In this document: piece after piece, positions 5,912-6,203 of the stretch
Layout: each line of letters opens with the position of its first letter
Numbering within the stretch: position 1 is the first letter of the stretch
NCBI GenBank assembly: GCA_021798135.1
Contig: JAJZYI010000197.1
Span: 1-6,203, forward strand
Length of the DNA stretch: 6,203 bases
Direction of reading: 5' to 3'
From: Actinomycetes bacterium
Lineage (GTDB): Bacteria; Actinomycetota; Acidimicrobiia; Acidimicrobiales; UBA8190
Made by a program: the position numbers and the translations under genes
The notes under the pieces: model-generated
Database searches by the model: none
Seen by the model: the letters and a program-made list of their open reading frames with translations, nothing else
Told to the model about the DNA's origin: nothing

Positions 5912-6065
5912 GGCACGATCCGCCGGCGGGACCCGCCAGGCACGATCCGCCGGCGCGACCTGCCTGGCACGAGGCCAGCGCCAAGGGCGGTAGGCCAGGC
6001 ATCCGCCGCGGGCCAGGCATCCGCCGCAGGCCAGGCGCCCGGCGGTAGGTCAGGCTCCCGGCGGG
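5912..6065. repeat. Mixed 27-bp and 18-bp tandem repeat array in the upstream region of the 238-residue protein gene
   Basis: Units of 27 bp begin with GGCACGATCCGCCGGCG at 5912 and 5939, with a diverged third unit at 5966 keeping GGCACGA. They are followed by units of about 18 bp, GGCCAGGCATCCGCCGCR, at 5993 and 6011, then diverged ones at 6029 and 6048. The two families look related: removing ACG from GCCAGGCACGATCCGCCG gives the short type. GGCGGTAGGYCAGGC occurs at 5986-6000 and 6041-6055, bracketing the short units. The last unit overlaps the stop codon of the gene entering from the right. The array fills most of the 200-bp gap upstream of the 5850-5861 promoter. Confidence 0.8.
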
Positions 6066-6203
6066 GGCGTGCCCGCGTCGCCGAGCCACCCGGGCGGCAC
6101 GCGGCCCTGCGCTCCAGCCGAGCGCGGGCCGGGCGGGCGGGCGAACCGGTAGGGCACCGGCTCGCTGCCGGCCTGGACCGTCATGAGCTGCCCGGTCTCG
6201 CCG
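6050..6203 (-). CDS. 3' end of an unrecognised gene, cut by the window edge
   Basis: The minus strand is open from the right edge to TGA at 6052-6050 and encodes 50 C-terminal residues beginning GETGQLMTVQAGSEPVPYRF and ending with a Gly/Pro-rich tail that includes PPGWLGDAG. Nearly all codons end in G or C, aromatic residues are spread naturally, and the direction matches the neighbours, so it looks like real coding sequence. I do not recognise the family from this fragment. The Pro/Gly-rich end suggests a disordered tail. The opposite strand is also open here but gives a less natural Arg/Ala-rich translation. Confidence 0.55.
   Translation of the reverse strand, partial: GETGQLMTVQAGSEPVPYRFARPPGPRSAGAQGRVPPGWLGDAGTPPPGA

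Noticed and set aside
4551..5993. A 480-codon plus-strand open frame crossing both repeat arrays.
   Set aside because: It is Arg/Gly/Pro-rich, runs antisense to better genes, and gains its length from GC-rich repeats.
5859..6089. A 76-residue minus-strand frame with repeated peptides (RRMPG, AGGSC) just before GTG 5849.
   Set aside because: The peptide repeats come from the DNA array, its stop lies inside the proposed -10 box, and it overlaps the end of the better-looking frame at 6050-6203.

Overview
The window is very GC-rich DNA, visibly well above 70% G+C, with codons ending almost always in G or C. It looks like bacterial chromosome from a high-GC actinobacterium. An acidimicrobial-type lineage is my guess from the protein style and the leaderless gene starts, but nothing here proves it. 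I see no rRNA, tRNA, CRISPR array, transposase or phage gene.

Layout. One gene lies on the plus strand at the left: an HSL-type alpha/beta hydrolase (57-995). It converges on a run of minus-strand genes that fills the rest of the window. In their direction of transcription (right to left) these are: the 3' end of an unrecognised gene (6050-6203); a 238-residue protein with a possible eIF-2B/ISOCOT-like C-terminal half (5133-5849); a small unrecognised protein of 83 residues (4734-4985); a DUF885-type zinc metallopeptidase-like protein (3478-4737) that overlaps the small gene by ATGA; a class I SAM-dependent methyltransferase (2350-3306); and an HpcH/HpaI (CitE/Mcl-like) CoA-ester lyase (1195-2133).

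Gene starts. Three minus-strand genes appear to begin without a leader. Each has a TAGNNT -10 hexamer that ends only 6-8 nt before the start codon, with no Shine-Dalgarno. The methyltransferase and the hydrolase instead have recognisable Shine-Dalgarno sequences. The peptidase start is probably served by translational coupling to the small gene.

Intergenic DNA. Every gap is shorter than about 220 bases. Most gaps carry short direct repeats with units of 18-30 bp, the largest being a 28-bp array (5001-5109) and a mixed 27/18-bp array (5912-6065). Two perfect short inverted repeats (1026-1041 and 2207-2222) are plausible GC-rich terminators.

Function. The genes do not form an obvious pathway. 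They read as ordinary metabolic or housekeeping accessory genes, mostly separately promoted, and I see no clear evidence of a new defence, mobile or biosynthetic system. The items most worth a second look are the leaderless-start pattern, the repeats between genes, the small coupled gene, and the possible eIF-2B-like protein.
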